A stretch of 34,417 nucleotides of DNA from Betaproteobacteria bacterium (GTDB lineage: Bacteria > Pseudomonadota > Gammaproteobacteria > Burkholderiales > SG8-41), in contig JACQGN010000206.1 in the NCBI GenBank assembly GCA_016199545.1, positions 1 to 34,417 of the forward strand, read 5' to 3'. Of this stretch, positions 25,264 through 33,370 are shown piece after piece. Both the position numbers and the translations under genes were made by a program. The notes under the pieces were generated by a model that was given only the letters and a program-made list of their open reading frames with translations, ran no database searches and was not told the origin of the DNA. Position 1 is the first letter of the stretch. Every line of letters starts with the position of its first letter.

Positions 25264-25341
25264 GGCCTCGGGCGGGTTCATCCTGTGTGTCATGAATCTT
25301 AATTAACCTATTGATATATAATGAGTCATATCGGGCATCTG

Positions 25342-26115
25342 TCAACCGCACACCGATAGGGCCAAAGCCTGAAGCACTTCTCCGCTAGCGGGATCCTGAA
25401 CGACTGCTGCCACCGATAGTTCGGATGCCTTCCACGAAGCAGCAACCTCGAAGGTATGCGTGAATTCGATCCTATGACCGGCTGCTGCCGCAAATGGTCC
25501 GGCGAGATCGCGCACCACGAAATCGTGCTTGAGGTGCTTGCCGCGGTTCTCGCCGGCCCGCACCTGATTGGAAAGCTTGTTCTCGTATAGGGCGAGAAAG
25601 ATTTGCGCCCGCGCGGGTGAGACCGCGTTTTTCAACGCTACGCTCACCTCGACTCCCAGGCTGATGGCGGCGGGCGGCGTGAGGCGCAATGCGATGGCCG
25701 CCCCCGCAGCACGTTGGTTGGCCGCGGATATGCGTTCGGCGATCTCGTCCCGGCCCCGGCCGCGACGGTAGTCCTTGCCATTGAATAGCAACTGCGGGGT
25801 GTAGACGACCCGCGTCCCGTTTCGCGCGTTGATCGCGCGTTGGCGTTCGCTGAACCGCCGCTGCGCGAAAGGGTCGCTCCAGCCCAGGTAGTCCCAGTAA
25901 TCGACGTGAAAACCGAGGACCACGACGCGGTCCGGGCCGAATCCGCGCGCGGGCAGTTCGCTCACCCAGCGGTCGGCGGGTGGACAACTGTCGCACCCCT
26001 CCGAGGTGTACAGTTCGATTACGGGCACGCGCCGCTCACCGCTGCTCGCCTTGCAGAGCGGATCTGCGGCAGCGGGCAGGGCGATCATGAGCAGCGCGAG
26101 CAGAACGGGGTTCAT
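25342..26115 (-). CDS. DUF1223 secreted thioredoxin-fold protein
   Basis: A 257-residue exported protein. A signal peptide (MNPVLLALLMIALPAAADP) precedes the DUF1223 block VIELYTSEGCDSCPPADRW with C41 and C44 in a CxxC arrangement of thioredoxin-like folds. HVDYWDYLGWSDPFAQRRFSERQ and YTPQLLFNG follow, both characteristic of the family. I start at ATG 26115; the open frame continues upstream but without family resemblance and would lack the signal peptide at its front. The function of the family is unknown, and a redox role in the periplasm is a reasonable inference from the fold. Confidence 0.9.
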   Translation of the reverse strand: MNPVLLALLMIALPAAADPLCKASSGERRVPVIELYTSEGCDSCPPADRWVSELPARGFGPDRVVVLGFHVDYWDYLGWSDPFAQRRFSERQRAINARNGTRVVYTPQLLFNGKDYRRGRGRDEIAERISAANQRAAGAAIALRLTPPAAISLGVEVSVALKNAVSPARAQIFLALYENKLSNQVRAGENRGKHLKHDFVVRDLAGPFAAAAGHRIEFTHTFEVAASWKASELSVAAVVQDPASGEVLQALALSVCG

Positions 26116-26232
26116 CTTCGCATCCGGAAGGAATGCGCATTCGTCAGTCGTGGGACCCGGATCCTTACAGAGGTTGCCAGTACGCGGCAGGCGCTGCGCG
26201 CGACCTGCCCCGGGCATGCGATACTGTGGTGC

Positions 26233-27075
26233 ATGGCCACGGTAGTACGGCAATACGATCTGCACACGCATTCGACCTACTCGGACGGAGTCCTGGGTCC
26301 CGCCGGCGTGGTGGACCGCGCCGTCGCAGCCGGCGTTACGTGTCTGGCATTGTCCGATCATGACGAGACTGGCGGCCTGCATGAGGCCTCCTGGCGTGCC
26401 TGGGAGCTGGGCATCGAACTCATTCGGGGCGTTGAGATATCGGTGACATGGCGAGCGCACACATTGCATGTCATCGGCTTGCATATCGATCCCGACCATG
26501 CCGGGCTTCGCGCCGGGCTGGCCAGGATACGCGCGGGAAGGCATGAGCGCGCATGCAGAATTGCGCAGGGATTGGAGCGGGCGGGGGTCGCGGGGAGCCT
26601 GCAGGGTGCGCGTGCTCACGCCGCAAATCCGGAACTCGTGAGCCGCACCCACTTTGCGCGATATCTGGTGCAGCAGGGGCACGCGCGGGACCTCAATGCC
26701 GCGTTCCGTCGCTTCCTTGGTGCCGGCGCTGTCGGGTACGTGACGCATCAGTGGGCAGAGCTCGAGGAGGCGCTAAACTGGATTACGGTGAGCGGCGGGC
26801 TTCCCGTACTGGCGCACCCGGCGCGCTACAAACTCGATCACGCGCAACGCGAGGCGCTGCTGTCCACGTTCCGCGATCTGGGTGGTGTCGCCGTCGAAGT
26901 CGTAAGCGGTAACCACACCCCGGACCAGGCAGCGGTCTGGGCGCGATATGCGGCGCGGTTCGGGTTGCTCGCGTCCGCCGGATCGGATTTTCACCGGCCG
27001 ACCGGGGGGCGCCACGGCATAGGCCATTTGCCGGAACTGCCGTCCGGCTGCGTGCCGGTGTGGACGAAGTTCTAA
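26233..27075 (+). CDS. PHP-domain phosphoesterase (TrpH/RNase AM-like)
   Basis: A 280-residue metal-dependent phosphoesterase of the PHP family. The first metal motif is H11 and H13 in YDLHTHSTYSDG with D18; further ligands are in LSDHDETGG, GVEIS, LAHPARY and SAGSDFHRP. The E. coli relative YciV acts on nucleotide 3',5'-bisphosphates and trims RNA 5' ends; similar activity here is inferred. It precedes yciO on the same strand, as in E. coli. A heptamer array starts directly at its stop codon. Confidence 0.92.
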   Translation: MATVVRQYDLHTHSTYSDGVLGPAGVVDRAVAAGVTCLALSDHDETGGLHEASWRAWELGIELIRGVEISVTWRAHTLHVIGLHIDPDHAGLRAGLARIRAGRHERACRIAQGLERAGVAGSLQGARAHAANPELVSRTHFARYLVQQGHARDLNAAFRRFLGAGAVGYVTHQWAELEEALNWITVSGGLPVLAHPARYKLDHAQREALLSTFRDLGGVAVEVVSGNHTPDQAAVWARYAARFGLLASAGSDFHRPTGGRHGIGHLPELPSGCVPVWTKF

Positions 27076-27101
27076 GTGCGGAGTGCGGAGTGTGGAGTGA
27101 A
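27074..27101. repeat. Four-unit heptamer repeat after the PHP gene
   Basis: AAGTGCG, GAGTGCG, GAGTGTG and GAGTGAA follow without gaps, beginning within the TAA stop of the PHP gene. The seven-base period and GTG core resemble the arrays in the lipocalin operon, though the bases after GTG differ. Confidence 0.75.
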
Positions 27102-27177
27102 GGGGGACCCTTTACACACGCGGTCTATCGATAACTGGGTTTAGGTATTCTGCGCTCATCGCTCTGCACTGTTCTTC

Positions 27178-27801
27178 ATGGCTCAGTTCTTCTTGATCCA
27201 CCCCGACAATCCCCAGCCGCGGCTGATCAGGCGGGCGGCGGATATCGTGCGGGCGGGCGGGGTCATCGTCTATCCCACCGACTCCTGCTATGCGTTGGGG
27301 TGTCACCTCGGCGACAAGGCGGCGATGGAGCGCATGCGCGCCATCCGGCAAGTAGACGCGCGACATCATTTCGCGCTCATTTGCCGCGATCTCGCCGAAA
27401 TCGCAACCTATGCCAGGGTCGACAACCGGCAGTTCCGGCTGCTCAAGGCCACGACGCCCGGCAGCTATACCTTCATTCTGCGGGCGACGCGGGAGGTTCC
27501 CAAGCGCCTGCAGCACCCAAGCCGCCGCACCATCGGGCTGCGCATTCCCGACCACGGTGTCGTGCGCGCATTGCTCACTGAACTGGGCGAACCGCTGTTG
27601 TCGACGACGCTCCTGCTGCCGGGTGACGACGTGCCGCTCAACGATGTTGAGATCATACGCGCCCGTCTCGAACACCGCGTCGATTTGATTCTCGACGGGG
27701 GATCATGCGGCATCGAGCCGACGACAGTCGTCGATCTGACAGGCGACGCGCCGGTGGTCACGCGCGCGGGCAAGGGCAGCGTCGCATCCCTGGGATTCTA
27801 G
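27178..27801 (+). CDS. yciO: YciO/Sua5/YrdC-family protein
   Basis: A 207-residue protein with the YrdC double-stranded-RNA/nucleotide-binding fold. The sequence follows E. coli YciO closely: FFLIHPDNPQPRLI at the start, GGVIVYPTDSCYALGC, ICRDLAEIATYARVDN, PGSYTFIL and PTTVVDLTGDAPVVTR at the end. TsaC/Sua5 relatives make threonylcarbamoyl-AMP for tRNA t6A; YciO itself is a paralogue with a less settled role. The partner genes PHP upstream and site-2 protease downstream form a conserved betaproteobacterial order. Confidence 0.93.
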   Translation: MAQFFLIHPDNPQPRLIRRAADIVRAGGVIVYPTDSCYALGCHLGDKAAMERMRAIRQVDARHHFALICRDLAEIATYARVDNRQFRLLKATTPGSYTFILRATREVPKRLQHPSRRTIGLRIPDHGVVRALLTELGEPLLSTTLLLPGDDVPLNDVEIIRARLEHRVDLILDGGSCGIEPTTVVDLTGDAPVVTRAGKGSVASLGF

Positions 27802-27885
27802 TCCGCCCGAAGTGGCGGATGCCGCGGCCTGATAAAATCGGGGCGCGGGCGAACATTCAATACCCAAAACGGCACCGCGACATAC

Positions 27886-28584
27886 ATGGAATTCAAACTG
27901 ATCCAGGCCATCGCGATCTACGCGCTTCCGGTGATCTTCGCCATCACTTTGCATGAGGCGGCGCACGGTTACGTGGCGAAGCGCCTGGGTGACCTCACTG
28001 CCTACGCGGCGGGCAGGGTGAGCCTCAATCCGCTGCGGCACATTGACCCGATTGGCACGATTGCCCTTCCGCTCGCGCTGTTGGCATTGTCCAAACTGTT
28101 CGGGACCGGCGGTATTCTGTTCGGCTGGGCGAAGCCGGTGCCGGTCAACTTCGGCAATCTGCGTCACCCCAAGCGTGACATGCTGTGGGTGGCTGCCGCC
28201 GGGCCATTGAGCAATCTGGCGATGGCGGTGATCTGGGGGGCGGTGCTGAAGATCTCGGTGGCATTGCCCGGCACCTACTTTGCGTTACCGCTCGCGCTGA
28301 TGGGAGCCGCGGGGGTTTTCGTGAACGTGATTTTCATGGTGCTCAACCTGCTGCCTTTGCCGCCGCTCGATGGCGGGCGGATCCTCGTGAGCGTGCTGCC
28401 GCAACGCGTTGCCTATAAGGTCGCGCGCGTCGAGCCGTACGGCTTCTTCGTGATCATCGCCTTGCTGGCGGCGGGACTTCTCGGCGCGATCCTGGGGCCG
28501 CCGATCCGCATTACGATGTTGCTGATCGAGACGGTGCTTGGCCTTGCGCCCGGCATCGTTTTCCAGCTCGCGGCCGCGATCTGA
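27886..28584 (+). CDS. Site-2 protease family (M50) membrane metallopeptidase
   Basis: A 232-residue polytopic membrane protease. The zinc motif HEAAH (H23, H27, with E24 as base) lies in the first helix. The third ligand is in NLLPLPPLDGGRI near 165, the family NxxPxPPLDG motif. About five or six hydrophobic helices are visible. It is the compact form without PDZ or CBS domains. Housekeeping neighbours yciO and trpS on both sides are typical; the substrate is unknown. Confidence 0.93.
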   Translation: MEFKLIQAIAIYALPVIFAITLHEAAHGYVAKRLGDLTAYAAGRVSLNPLRHIDPIGTIALPLALLALSKLFGTGGILFGWAKPVPVNFGNLRHPKRDMLWVAAAGPLSNLAMAVIWGAVLKISVALPGTYFALPLALMGAAGVFVNVIFMVLNLLPLPPLDGGRILVSVLPQRVAYKVARVEPYGFFVIIALLAAGLLGAILGPPIRITMLLIETVLGLAPGIVFQLAAAI

Positions 28585-28615
28585 CGGATGTCGCGCGCGG
28601 CTTAAGCGGATCATC

Positions 28616-29818
28616 ATGTTTACCAATCGCGTATTGTCCGGGATGCGACCGACCGGCAGCCTGCACCTTGGCCACTATCATGGCGTGCTGAAGAACTGGG
28701 TGCGGTTACAGCACGAGTACGAATGTTTTTTCTTCGTTGCGGACTGGCACGCGCTGACCACGCATTACGATGAGCCGGCCACGATCGGCAGACACGTCTG
28801 GGACATGGTGATCGACTGGCTGGCGGCGGGCGTCGATCCCGCGCAGGCGACGCTCTTCATCCAGTCGCGGGTGCCGGAGCACGCCGAGTTGCACCTGCTG
28901 CTGTCGATGATCGCTCCACTCGGCTGGCTGGAACGGGTCCCGACCTACAAGGACCAGCAGGAAAAGCTGTCTGACAAGGACCTCGCCACCTACGGTTTCC
29001 TCGGTTATCCACTGCTGCAGAGCGCGGATATCCTCATTTACCGTGCGAACCGAGTGCCGGTCGGCGAGGACCAGGTGCCGCATATCGAATTCACGCGCGA
29101 GATTGCGCGGCGGTTCAATCACGTGTTCGGCCGGGAGCCGGGCTTCGAGCAGAAGGCCGAAGGTGCGGTGAAAAAACTGGGCGCGCGCCGCGCGAAACTC
29201 TACCAGCAGTTGCGCACCCGCTATCTTGAGGCAGGGGATACGCAAGCGCTGGCATCCGCGCGCGCGTTGCTCCTGGAAACCCAGAATCTCACGCTGGGCG
29301 ACCGCGAACGGCTTTTCGGCTATATCGAGGGCGGCGGCAAAGTCATCCTGAGCGAGCCGCAGGCGCTGCTGACCGGAGCCTCGAAAATGCCCGGGCTCGA
29401 CGGTCAGAAAATGTCGAAGTCGTACGATAATACGATTACGCTGCGTGAGGATGCGGAGAGTGTCAACAGGAAAATCCGTACCATGCCTACCGATCCGGCA
29501 AGGATCAAGCGCACAGATCCAGGAGACCCGGAAAAGTGTCCGGTATGGCAGTTGCACCTGGTGTATTCGGACGAGCAACGCAGACAGTGGGTGCAGCAGG
29601 GGTGCCGGAGCGCCGGCATCGGCTGTCTGGAGTGCAAGCAACCGGTCATCGACGCCGTACTCGAGGAGCAGAAGCCGATGCGGGAACGGGCCGGAATCTA
29701 CGTCGAAGACCCGACTCTGGTGCGCAACATCATCGCCGACGGCTGCGAGAAGGCGCGCGAGCTCGCGCAGGAGACGCTGCGCGACGTGCGGGAGGTTATG
29801 GGGCTCAACTATAGTTGA
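28616..29818 (+). CDS. trpS: Tryptophanyl-tRNA synthetase
   Basis: A 400-residue class I aminoacyl-tRNA synthetase. The HIGH-like motif is HLGH at 17–20 and the KMSKS loop is at 265–269. I start at ATG 28616 because MFTNRVLSGMRPTGSLHLGH is the conserved opening; the longer frame overlaps the protease gene. Residues about 174–245 form an insertion absent from the roughly 330-residue TrpRS of Bacillus, as in the longer betaproteobacterial/pseudomonad form. A 16-bp perfect palindrome covers the stop codon (29804–29819). Confidence 0.96.
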   Translation: MFTNRVLSGMRPTGSLHLGHYHGVLKNWVRLQHEYECFFFVADWHALTTHYDEPATIGRHVWDMVIDWLAAGVDPAQATLFIQSRVPEHAELHLLLSMIAPLGWLERVPTYKDQQEKLSDKDLATYGFLGYPLLQSADILIYRANRVPVGEDQVPHIEFTREIARRFNHVFGREPGFEQKAEGAVKKLGARRAKLYQQLRTRYLEAGDTQALASARALLLETQNLTLGDRERLFGYIEGGGKVILSEPQALLTGASKMPGLDGQKMSKSYDNTITLREDAESVNRKIRTMPTDPARIKRTDPGDPEKCPVWQLHLVYSDEQRRQWVQQGCRSAGIGCLECKQPVIDAVLEEQKPMRERAGIYVEDPTLVRNIIADGCEKARELAQETLRDVREVMGLNYS

Positions 29819-29892
29819 GGATGAGCGCGAATGCTCTGCCGCAAGTGTCCGCGCGAAGGATTCGCTGTAAGATACTATGATGCGCGAGGCGA

Positions 29893-30705
29893 ATGACAGT
29901 GAACGAGCCCGCTAGCACAGACGCCCCCGTTGCGAAGGTCTACGGCCAGCCTCTGCTCGAGGTGCCGCAGGACCTGTACATTCCCCCGGATGCGCTGGAG
30001 GTCTTTCTCGAACAGTTCGAGGGGCCGCTCGATCTTCTGCTGTACCTGATCCGCAAGGAGAATATCAACGTCCTCGATATCCCCATGGCACAGCTCACCG
30101 TGCAGTATCTCGAGTACGTCGAGATGATGCGGGCGCACCAACTCGAGCTCGCCGCCGAGTACCTGTTGATGGCGGCGATGCTGATCGAGATCAAGTCGCG
30201 GATGCTGCTGCCGCGCCCGGGCGGCGAGCCGCTCGAGGAGGACCCGCGCGCCGAACTGGTGCGGCGCCTGCTCGAATACGAGCAGATGAAGCAGGCGGCG
30301 CACCAGTTGAGCGGGTTGCCGCAGGCGGGGCGGCACTTCGCGCTGGTCCAGGTGCTCTTCGAACATGGCGTGGGTGAACGATTGCCGGAAGTCCGGTGCG
30401 AGGACCTGCGTATGGCGTGGCTCGGGCTTGTGAGCCGGGCGGCCGTCAACCGTCACCACACGATCACACGCGAGGAGCTCTCCGTGCGCGCGCACATGAG
30501 CCGTATTCTGCGCCGCCTGCAGGACGCGAGGTTTGCCGAGTTTGCCACGCTGTTCTCGCCTCAGGAGGGGGTACCCGTTCTGGTCGTGAGCTTGCTGGCG
30601 GTGCTGGAGCTCGCGCGGGAGGGACTTGTCGAGCTGACGCAGGCCAAGGCTTATGGGCGAATCTACGTCAAACTGCGCGCCGGTCAGCTCGCGGCGATCG
30701 AATAA
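29893..30705 (+). CDS. scpA: Segregation and condensation protein A
   Basis: A 270-residue kleisin that bridges SMC head domains for chromosome segregation. Conserved N-terminal block [26 protein letters not shown] binds the SMC neck; [22 protein letters not shown] follows, and a winged-helix C-terminal part ends at YGRIYVKLR. scpB begins one base after its stop. No smc gene is in the window. The spacing indicates an operon. Confidence 0.95.
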   Translation: MTVNEPASTDAPVAKVYGQPLLEVPQDLYIPPDALEVFLEQFEGPLDLLLYLIRKENINVLDIPMAQLTVQYLEYVEMMRAHQLELAAEYLLMAAMLIEIKSRMLLPRPGGEPLEEDPRAELVRRLLEYEQMKQAAHQLSGLPQAGRHFALVQVLFEHGVGERLPEVRCEDLRMAWLGLVSRAAVNRHHTITREELSVRAHMSRILRRLQDARFAEFATLFSPQEGVPVLVVSLLAVLELAREGLVELTQAKAYGRIYVKLRAGQLAAIE

Positions 30706-30706
30706 T

Positions 30707-31366
30707 ATGGAACAAAGCATGCAACAGGAATCCGATCCCGATCTGGCGCACCTCAAGACGGTTCTCGAAGCGGTGTTGCTCGCGAGCCCGGAGCCGGTGG
30801 CCATCTCGGAACTGAGAAAGGTGTTCGACACCCCGATTGCGTCAGAGACGCTTCTCCAGGTTCTCGAGGAGTTGCGCGCAGAGTGGCAGGGCAGGGGCGT
30901 GGAACTGGTCAACGTGGCGTCGGGCTGGCGCTTTTGCACGCGCCCCGAGTACCAGGAGTTTCTGGACCGGCTCAATCCGCAAAAACCGCCCCGTTACTCA
31001 CGCGCGGTCATGGAAACGCTGGCGATCATTGCCTACCGGCAGCCGGTAACGCGCGGCGATATCGAGGACATACGGGGCGTCACGGTATCGAGCAACATCA
31101 TCAAGACGCTCGAACTGCGTGGCTGGATCGACGTCGTCGGGCATCGCGAGGTGGCCGGCCGGCCGGCGCTCTACGCGACCACCAAGTCATTTCTCGACGA
31201 TCTCAATCTGCGCTCGCTTGACGAACTGCCTGCGCTCGAAGAACTCGGGGCGCTGGTCGAACGCGCCGACACCGCGCCAGCACCTGACTCCGCCGCCGAC
31301 CACGCCGCCCCTGCCGTGCGCGAACCGGAGGCGGCATCCACCACTCCAACTGCACAGCTGCATTGA
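30707..31366 (+). CDS. scpB: Segregation and condensation protein B
   Basis: A 219-residue partner of ScpA with two winged-helix domains. Family blocks are [54 protein letters not shown]-like [15 protein letters not shown], and [16 protein letters not shown]. The tail after residue 180 is Ala/Pro-rich and probably disordered. ATG 30707 follows the scpA stop by one base; ATG 30719 is a possible alternative. rluB, often the next gene in Betaproteobacteria, is absent here. Confidence 0.94.
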   Translation: MEQSMQQESDPDLAHLKTVLEAVLLASPEPVAISELRKVFDTPIASETLLQVLEELRAEWQGRGVELVNVASGWRFCTRPEYQEFLDRLNPQKPPRYSRAVMETLAIIAYRQPVTRGDIEDIRGVTVSSNIIKTLELRGWIDVVGHREVAGRPALYATTKSFLDDLNLRSLDELPALEELGALVERADTAPAPDSAADHAAPAVREPEAASTTPTAQLH

Positions 31367-31499
31367 CGGCATACGCCTGCTGCGCTTCGCGGGCAGGGGA
31401 TAACCAGGGGTGCGGCGCGCCACGGGGCGGTTTTGCCGCGGTGCGGATGCATCCGATGCGCGCGACACGTTTCAGCCCGATGTTCCCCCGTAACTGTAA

Positions 31500-33125
31500 A
31501 TGTTGAGCACGATGCTCCGCTGGATCGACGCAAACATCCTCGCGCTGGGCCGTGAGATGAGGTTTTCCTATCTGCCGCCGCTGATGGTGTACATGGCGGC
31601 GGGCATTTCGGGCCTCACCGGGATCGTCGGGACGTTCTTCGTCAAGGATTACCTCGGGCTGTCCGCGGCATTTCTCGCGAGCCTCGCATTCTGGGCCAAC
31701 ATTCCCTGGGCGCTGAAGATGCCCATCGGACATCTGGTTGACCTGATCTGGCGCTGGAAGAGCTGGCTTGTGTTTCTGGGCGCCGGGTTGATCGCGCTGA
31801 GCCTGCTCATCATGGTCGGTCTGCTCACGGACCGTACAGCCATGACGGCGATCATGCGGCCGGAAGCATGGTACGTGGTGAGTGCGCTGCTGGCGCCGAT
31901 CGGATACGTTATCCAGGATGTGGTTGCCGACGCGATGACCGTGGAGGCGGTGCCGCGCGTCGACGATGCGGGGCACCCGATCGCACCCGCGGCGCGCAAG
32001 CTCATGAACACCACCATGCAGACGCTCGGCCGCGTCGCCATCATTGGCGGCACGGTTCTCGTCGCGCTCATCAACCTCTACGTCTTCTCCGGAACGGGCG
32101 AGCTGCAGGAGGCGGACAAAGTTGCGATCTACCGGGACATCTATCTCATGGCCCTGTCGATCCCCCTGATCTCCGTCGCCGGGGTCGTGCTTGCCCTCGC
32201 GCTCCAGCGCCGCGAGGCGCAGCGCCTGCTGACGCAGGGTTTGGGTCGGGAAGTGGTGAGGAGGCTGGTCACGGGGACGGTCGAACGCCCACCGGCGAAC
32301 TGGTGGATCCTCGGCGGCAGCCTCGCGTTCGTGGTCTTTACGGTAGCCATGGGTCTTGGCAGCTTCCCTTTCAATCAGGAAGTCATATTTCTCGGCTCGT
32401 TCGCCATCGTGACGTTTCTGCTGGCGAAGCTCACGCGCGAGCTGGACGCCGAGGCGCGCAAGACCCTGATCGGCACTGCGGTGGTCATTTTCATCTTCCG
32501 CGCCGTTCCCGGCCCCGGCGAAGGGGTGACCTGGTGGATGATAGACGCACTGAAGTTTGACCAGCAGTTCTTCTCCGTGCTGTCGCTGATCGGCAGCGCG
32601 TTGACGCTCGCCGGCATGTTCATCTTTCGGCGCTTCATGGCCGAACGCTCGATCGCCTATGTCATAGGTTTTCTCACGGTTGTGGGCGCATTGCTCTCGG
32701 CCCCCATCGTCGGCATGTACTACGGCCTGCATCAGTGGACTGCAGCATTGACGGGCGGCGTAGTCGATGCACGGTTTATCGCGCTGGTGAACACCGCGCT
32801 TGAATCGCCGCTGGGCCAGATCGCGATGATTCCCATGCTGGCGTGGATCGCCAATTCGGCACCGGCGAATCTCAAGGCCACGTTTTTCGCGGTGATGGCG
32901 TCGTTCACCAATCTGGCGCTGTCGCTGTCCCAATTGGGTACGAAATACCTGAATCAGATGTTTACCGTGACGCGCGAAGTGAAAGATACGGTGAGCGGCG
33001 CGATCCAGGTGCCGGCGGATTACGGCGAACTCGGGATGCTTCTCGTGACGCAGGTCGCAATCGGGCTCGCCCTGCCGATAGCCGCCATCGTGTTCGCGCG
33101 CGTGACGCGCTTCAAGAGCGCGTGA
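31500..33125 (+). CDS. MFS-type transporter, folate–biopterin (FBT/BT1)-like
   Basis: A 541-residue polytopic membrane protein with about 12 hydrophobic helices. The segment LAFWANIPWALKMPIGHLVD resembles the FBT/BT1 branch of the major facilitator superfamily (…P-W-x-x-K-x-P-x-G-x-x-x-D). A long cytoplasmic-like loop lies in the middle (about 225–265). Members carry folates, pterins or organic anions; the substrate here is unknown. ATG 31500 has no good ribosome site; ATG 31512, after TTGAG, is an alternative start. The 133 bases upstream hold GC-rich stems but no riboswitch I recognise. Confidence 0.7.
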   Translation: MLSTMLRWIDANILALGREMRFSYLPPLMVYMAAGISGLTGIVGTFFVKDYLGLSAAFLASLAFWANIPWALKMPIGHLVDLIWRWKSWLVFLGAGLIALSLLIMVGLLTDRTAMTAIMRPEAWYVVSALLAPIGYVIQDVVADAMTVEAVPRVDDAGHPIAPAARKLMNTTMQTLGRVAIIGGTVLVALINLYVFSGTGELQEADKVAIYRDIYLMALSIPLISVAGVVLALALQRREAQRLLTQGLGREVVRRLVTGTVERPPANWWILGGSLAFVVFTVAMGLGSFPFNQEVIFLGSFAIVTFLLAKLTRELDAEARKTLIGTAVVIFIFRAVPGPGEGVTWWMIDALKFDQQFFSVLSLIGSALTLAGMFIFRRFMAERSIAYVIGFLTVVGALLSAPIVGMYYGLHQWTAALTGGVVDARFIALVNTALESPLGQIAMIPMLAWIANSAPANLKATFFAVMASFTNLALSLSQLGTKYLNQMFTVTREVKDTVSGAIQVPADYGELGMLLVTQVAIGLALPIAAIVFARVTRFKSA

Positions 33126-33146
33126 CACACGGAGGGGTTGCCGCCC

Positions 33147-33299
33147 CTATCGTTTCAGCGGGGGGCTGCCGTACAGCCCGGTCGGCTTGACGAGGAGTAT
33201 CAGAAGCATGATGGCAAATGGCGCCATCTGCGCCAAGGGCGCGTAGATGAGAGACCCCAGCGAGACGACCTGGCCGACGATAAAGGCGGATAGGCTGCC
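33147..33299 (-). pseudogene. C-terminal remnant of a branched-chain amino-acid ABC permease (LivH type)
   Basis: Fifty codons to a TAG stop at 33147. The visible sequence runs AFIVGQVVSLGSLIYAPLAQ, then a hydrophobic helix AIMLLILLVKPTGLYG, which matches the end of LivH-type permeases (…LLILLxxPxGLxG). The rest of the gene, at least 230 residues, is missing; immediately upstream the sequence belongs to a different family in another frame. Confidence 0.5.
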
Positions 33300-33370
33300 T
33301 CGAATATGTCGGTCTCGCCGCCCACCGGCTCGTAATACGGCTCAAACGCAATGATGCGCGCTTCGGCGTT
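33287..33370 (-). pseudogene. N-terminal remnant of a CbbQ/NorQ-type AAA ATPase
   Basis: About 27 codons reading EPYYEPVGGETDIFEAAY in their centre, which matches the entry motif of the CbbQ/NirQ/NorQ group (PYYxPVGxExxLFExAY) just before their Walker A loop. The Walker A loop itself is absent because the sequence switches to the permease remnant. These ATPases activate Rubisco or nitric oxide reductase; nothing functional remains. Confidence 0.45.

Noticed and set aside
26116-26748. Upstream extension of the DUF1223 frame by about 210 codons
   Set aside because: The extension overlaps the PHP gene on the other strand and would bury the signal peptide; ATG 26115 fits the family.
29804-29819. 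16-bp perfect palindrome over the trpS stop codon
   Set aside because: A palindrome of this size is expected by chance about once in two windows of this length, and it lacks a loop or U-run for a terminator; no regulator gene is nearby.
31367-31499. Possible riboswitch before the BT1-like transporter
   Set aside because: GC-rich stems and a CGGATGCATCCG palindrome are present, but no conserved box of a known cobalamin, folate or other riboswitch could be matched.
31203-33128. A 641-codon open frame antisense to scpB and the BT1-like transporter
   Set aside because: Low-complexity His/Arg/Asp-rich translation without any family motif; the plus-strand genes explain the sequence.
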